From Podospora pseudocomata (lineage: Eukaryota; Ascomycota; Sordariomycetes; Sordariales; Podosporaceae): 64,000 nt of DNA. How positions within the stretch are numbered: the stretch's first letter is position 1; each line of letters opens with the position of its first letter. Location: contig NW_026946363.1 in assembly GCF_035222375.1 (NCBI RefSeq), forward strand, positions 6,820,001 through 6,884,000, read 5' to 3'. Under the pieces are notes generated by a model that saw nothing but the letters and a program-made list of their open reading frames with translations, was not told the DNA's origin and did not search any database. This document shows positions 63,310 through 64,000 of the stretch, in pieces. A program made the position numbers and the translations under genes.

Positions 63310-63474
63310 CTAGCTCCAGCCCAAGGCCATGAATGTGACGAGAAACAGAGGACGATGGAGCACGCCCGCAATGGCAGTGACGAAGAGCGACTGGAAAAGG
63401 GGTGCGCGATAGGCTGGCGGAAAGGGCACAGGGTTCACGCGGGAGTCATCAAGGGAAGGCATAGATGGTGTCGG
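63310..63474 (-). CDS. Possible terminal exon of a small membrane protein, hypothetical
   Basis: An open frame ends at 63310. It reads PTPSMPSLDDSRVNPVPFPP and then AYRAPLFQSLFVTAIAGVLH and RPLFLVTFMALGWS, with one hydrophobic helix. A splice acceptor with a branch-like CTAAC/CTGAT and CCAG lies just before 63474. Upstream, an open stretch near 63480-63670 (SGYNQQADADRRDG, HYGAHASVASPPGYGVGWNQ) could be a preceding exon, but no join was settled. I recognise no family. It may also be chance. Confidence 0.3.
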   Translation of the reverse strand, partial: PTPSMPSLDDSRVNPVPFPPAYRAPLFQSLFVTAIAGVLHRPLFLVTFMALGWS

Positions 63475-63866
63475 CTGGATATCAGGTTAGGTGACGAGGT
63501 CAAAATTTGGTAGTTCTCTTTTTGGTTCCAGCCGACGCCATAACCAGGGGGTGAGGCAACGGAAGCATGGGCCCCGTAATGCAGAGGAGGGAGGGTTCTT
63601 TGGGAGGTGGCCAGGCTGTTGTTCTTTCCGTCACGTCTGTCAGCATCAGCTTGCTGGTTATACCCTGAGTCGGCCACTTACTATCTGACTCGCTTTATTT
63701 TCCTTTTTTTCTACTATTGGACTTCTAATGCAGATATCACCTAAATTAAGTTTTCATCTCGACGATTTGTACTTTCTTAACAACGCTGACTATCCACCCC
63801 TCTTCGCTGTGTGTGATTTACAAATATGAGAAGACCAATGCCCAATCCGCCAAACACCTCAACCTC

Positions 63867-64000
63867 TCACCTCCGCAAGCGGCTTTCAACTACAGGCAGC
63901 TGAGCCCCGAGAACGGCCAAGCGATCAGCCGCATCGTTCCCCGGGTCCCCCGAATGTCCCGCCACCTTAGTAAACTTTGTCCTCGCCCCGGCGGCATCCC
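63867..64000 (-). CDS. Ribonuclease H1, C-terminal fragment (cut by window end)
   Basis: The last 43 codons of an RNase H1-type domain, which degrades the RNA strand of RNA-DNA hybrids. The visible end reads ARTKFTKVAGHSGDPGNDAA followed by DRLAVLGAQLPVVESRLRR and a stop. The motif VAGHSGDPGNDAADRLA holds the conserved His of the GHSG loop and the last catalytic Asp of the D-E-D-D set (in NDAAD). The N-terminal part, possibly with a hybrid-binding domain, lies beyond the window. Confidence 0.85.
   Translation of the reverse strand, partial: DAAGARTKFTKVAGHSGDPGNDAADRLAVLGAQLPVVESRLRR

Overview
The window is nuclear DNA of a filamentous ascomycete, most likely a Sordariales-type Sordariomycete. 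The evidence is short (50-75 nt) GT-AG introns with CTAAC/CTGAC-like branch sites, the fungal form of the complex I 20.9 kDa subunit, a HET-ankyrin protein, two Zn(II)2Cys6 regulators, a Cdc11/AspA-type septin, two AA9 lytic polysaccharide monooxygenases (LPMOs) and a rhamnogalacturonan acetylesterase. No rRNA, CRISPR array or recognisable transposon was found. One initiator-type tRNA-Met locus was found.

Layout. 0-4 kb holds housekeeping genes: the 5' part of the Ski2 RNA helicase (-), the fork-protection factor Csm3 (-) and complex I subunit nuo20.9 (+). 4.5-9.7 kb holds an AA9 LPMO with a cellulose-binding module (-), a broken aminoglycoside-phosphotransferase-like gene (-), the tRNA and a 21-bp tandem repeat. 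9.7-15.3 kb holds a HET-ankyrin gene (-) head to head with a fungal-specific transcription factor (+). 15.4-17.4 kb holds a C2H2 protein (-) divergent from an Mcp1-like mitochondrial membrane protein (+). 17.7-24.3 kb holds a cysteine-rich secreted protein (-), then an ATP-grasp enzyme, a GPR1/FUN34/YaaH transporter and a short-chain dehydrogenase (all +). 25.9-36.2 kb holds a SWIRM-domain protein (-), about 7 kb without a recognisable gene, and an F-box/beta-propeller protein (-).

37.6-47.5 kb is a run of five genes on the minus strand: AA9 LPMO, secreted SMP-30-type lactonase, NAD(P)-dependent epimerase/reductase, rhamnogalacturonan acetylesterase and a Zn(II)2Cys6 regulator. It reads as a possible plant-polysaccharide utilisation locus. 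C1-oxidising LPMOs release aldonolactones, which a neighbouring secreted lactonase could open. This is the best candidate here for an undescribed functional unit, but it is inferred from position and family only.

49.6-64 kb holds a secreted protein with a long internally repetitive Ser/Thr/Pro/Lys domain (-), ceramide synthase (-), the RES-complex factor Ist3 (+) with a 59-bp duplication across its stop codon, the PROPPIN Hsv2 (-), the Cdc11-type septin (+) and the C-terminal end of an RNase H1 (-). Exon chains were assembled by eye from splice signals. Where given, the joined lengths are divisible by three, but no transcript data were available.
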